Positions 19,241-20,874 of a DNA stretch of 20,874 nt are shown here, piece by piece. Made by a program: the position numbers and the translations under genes. Source of the stretch: Glomus cerebriforme. Taxonomy: Eukaryota > Glomeromycota > Glomeromycetes > Glomerales > Glomeraceae. Position 1 is the stretch's first letter, and each line of letters opens with the position of its first letter. The stretch spans positions 8,785 to 29,658 of the forward strand of contig QKYT01001063.1 of assembly GCA_003550305.1 (NCBI GenBank). Reading direction: 5' to 3'. The notes beneath the pieces are model-generated. The model was not told the origin of the DNA, did not search any database, and saw only the letters and a list, made by a program, of their open reading frames with translations.

Positions 19241-19589
19241 TTTTTAAATTTAAAAGTTTGTAATTAATCTATTTCTTAATACTTATAAATAAATGTTAAT
19301 AAATTATAACTTATTTTATAAGATTATTTATTATTTTATTTTTTTTTTTTGTGAAGATAAGCAAATAAGTTAAAATTTATTGAGTATAAATCACACAAAA
19401 TATAAATTGACAACTATCTAAAAGTTACTTTAATCAAGATACATACTCTTGCTACTTGTTGAGACAGAAATATATTACTTGCCGTATTTATGTTATATAG
19501 ATTTTTAGAGTAAGGTTATATTACCAAGCCTTTTTAGATAATATATGTTTTAAATCTTTCCCATATTCTAGTATTAGACATCTCCAAAC
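19241..19589. other. A+T-rich gap, no gene seen
   Basis: About 350 bp of A/T-rich sequence with one T run near 19338. No open frame, RNA gene or repeat beyond scattered A/T words could be supported. Confidence 0.5.
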
Positions 19590-19669
19590 AATTTCTTTAA
19601 TCAGTTTACCCAAATTTTCTCTCAAAAGTAATATTCTTTACTCAGTTCACCTGAATCTTCTTACAATCT
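19590..19669. repeat. Two-copy tandem repeat, 40-bp unit
   Basis: ATTTCTTTAATCAGTTTACC at about 19591 is repeated as ATATTCTTTACTCAGTTCACC at about 19631, followed in both by an AAATTTTCT or GAATCTTCT segment. The copies are diverged. Confidence 0.5.
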
Positions 19670-19936
19670 TATTGGATCTTTAAACTAGCACAAAATATTG
19701 ATAAGTTTTTAGAGACTAACTGCTAGTATTAATCTTTAGAATAAAAGATATGTTATATGTTATAACCAAAGAAATAGGACAGATCGCATAAAGATTATAA
19801 TTAGTTATAATATTTGTAGTATAAGAATTAACGTTTATATTTTAAATAATTTTTAGTTTAGTATTAACACGTGACAATTATACGTGACTTAACACATGAT
19901 TAGTGTGACAAGTAAATGATTGGCAAGATGAATTTT

Positions 19937-20035
19937 AAATAATTTATTTATAATTCAATTTATTTATAGTTCAATTTATTTATAGTTTAGTTTATTTATA
20001 GTTTAGTCTATTTATAGTTTAGTCTATTTATAAAC
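19937..20035. repeat. 16-bp tandem repeat, about six copies
   Basis: The unit TTCAATTTATTTATAG changes along the array to TTTAGTTTATTTATAG and then TTTAGTCTATTTATAG. The ordered substitutions show stepwise expansion. Next to it, at 19868-19912, CACGTGACAATTATACGTGAC is a short repeat of CGTGAC words. Confidence 0.8.
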
Positions 20036-20529
20036 ATTGCAAGAAATTATAGGATTTTAGGAAACAGAGGAATTGTGGATAATTTATAGTATTACAAGTA
20101 GATTAGTGAAACGTAATTAGTGAAACATCAAAATGTATAAAAGTAAAAGAATTTTCTTTTTGTAAAATTTTTAGCTTTTTAACTCATAATTAAAAATAAT
20201 AAATAAATATTTAAAATACACAATCCTTAATTATTTCCTTAACAAAAAAGGCCTGAACATAATAGTTCTATTAGTCCTGAAGTAGTATAAATATTTTTAC
20301 ACAATTTTTCTTTGTTTTAATATTTTAAGTCCAGAAATAAAGTATGGGAAATTATCCCATTTTAATTATTCAATATAAATTAAGGAAAACTATCGCATTT
20401 TAAAAGTTAAATTTAAAGATATGAAAGAAAGAAAGGTATGTTAAATTTAAACTAAGCATAATGTTAAACTAACACTTAATTTTAGTTTACTGACGGATGG
20501 CAGACATTGGTGACAATGTACATTATAAA
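20036..20529. other. A+T-rich gap, no gene seen
   Basis: About 490 bp with no open frame of note. TAGTGAAACGTAATTAGTGAAACATC near 20103 is a short duplicated word (TAGTGAAAC twice). Confidence 0.5.
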
Positions 20530-20635
20530 TTGGATTTTTAAACTAGTATAAAATATTTTAAATAGATTTATAAAAATTAGCTATTAGTATTAACTTCTAG
20601 AAAAAAGGTACTATCTAAACACTAGTCGAAATAGT

Positions 20636-20874
20636 CCATTTCGGCTAAATTTCGGCTGGCTGATTTTAGGCNNAATTATGCTCTAATGCNGGTNNAAATC
20701 TATGTTACTCTTCGGGTACNATTCGAATGNAGATTTNGATCAAACTTATGTTAAATTTCGTAACAACCAATCGGTTAATATTCAAGCAAATATCAACACC
20801 CTTCGGTACCACTCGGATGTAGATTTCGATCAAACTTATGTTAAATTTCGTAATAACCAATCGGTTAATATTCA
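20636..20874 (+). repeat. 90-bp tandem repeat, open in one frame, running off the window end
   Basis: Two copies are visible; AGATTTCGATCAAACTTATG starts at 20731 (with an N) and again at 20821, exactly 90 bp apart. From 20801 one plus-strand frame reads LRYHSDVDFDQTYVKFRNNQ and then SVNIQ to the window end, while the other two plus frames contain stops. The upstream copy has one extra G near 20716 and several N bases, so its frame is broken there, possibly by sequencing error. The next upstream sequence (20640-20700, TTTCGGCTAAATTTCGGCTGG) is another short repeat. It may be the edge of a repeat-protein gene that continues beyond the window. I do not recognise the unit. Confidence 0.55.

Larger units (their letters stand above)
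19672..20614. repeat. Diverged direct repeats (about 85 bp) 858 bp apart
   Basis: TTGGATCTTTAAACTAGCAC at 19672 recurs as TTGGATTTTTAAACTAGTAT at 20530. The match continues through ATAAAATATT-type sequence, then CTGCTAGTATTAATCTT against TAGCTATTAGTATTAACTT, to about 19757 and 20614. The enclosed 0.8 kb has no gene. They could be ends of an old element or a dispersed family. Confidence 0.5.

Noticed and set aside
1..20874. CRISPR array or bacterial operon structure
   Set aside because: The repeats have no regular spacers, and genes carry spliceosomal introns and no ribosome-binding sites, so the sequence is eukaryotic.

Overview
The window looks like a piece of a very A+T-rich, repeat-laden fungal nuclear genome. 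Genes are split by short (about 70-110 bp) GT-AG introns, many starting GTAAGT or similar, intergenic DNA is full of A/T homopolymers, and decayed transposon genes sit beside intact genes. This style, plus a zinc-finger KDZ/Plavaka-like transposase relic, fits an arbuscular mycorrhizal fungus (Glomeromycotina, Rhizophagus-like). That assignment is inference, not proof. Runs of N at both ends and a tandem repeat at the 3' end suggest a draft contig ending in a repeat.

Layout. 1-230: diverged tandem repeat. 245-1113 (-): dead transposase N-terminus. 1178-1430: about 53-bp tandem repeats. 1637-3357 (+): multi-exon unknown gene with five in-frame stops. 4099-4491: 393-bp inverted-repeat element flanked by a perfect 9-bp duplication (Mutator-like MITE). 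4690-5460: long pyrimidine-rich tract. 5626-5799 (+): broken exons of a TRAPPC2L (sedlin-like) gene, stopping where a copy of a MITE-related repeat begins. 5800-8200: A+T-rich repeat debris.

The gene core is 8.2-15.2 kb. A 133-residue protein with a three-part internal pattern (8295-8838, +) converges on a 693-residue membrane-anchored protein with a Ser/Cys-rich tandem repeat and a coiled-coil C-terminus (9545-11861, -). Next comes a complete seven-exon carbonyl-reductase-type short-chain dehydrogenase (13737-15136, -). Each of the three has a TATA-like box 54-136 bp upstream of its ATG. Nothing indicates that they share a pathway.

15.2-20.9 kb holds no intact gene. It contains a degenerate pol III promoter/tRNA-like relic (16524-16601), a few exon-like islands, a 368-bp foldback element with an 8-bp target duplication (18710-19077), several tandem repeats, and a final 90-bp repeat that stays open in one reading frame (30-residue unit) and runs off the window.
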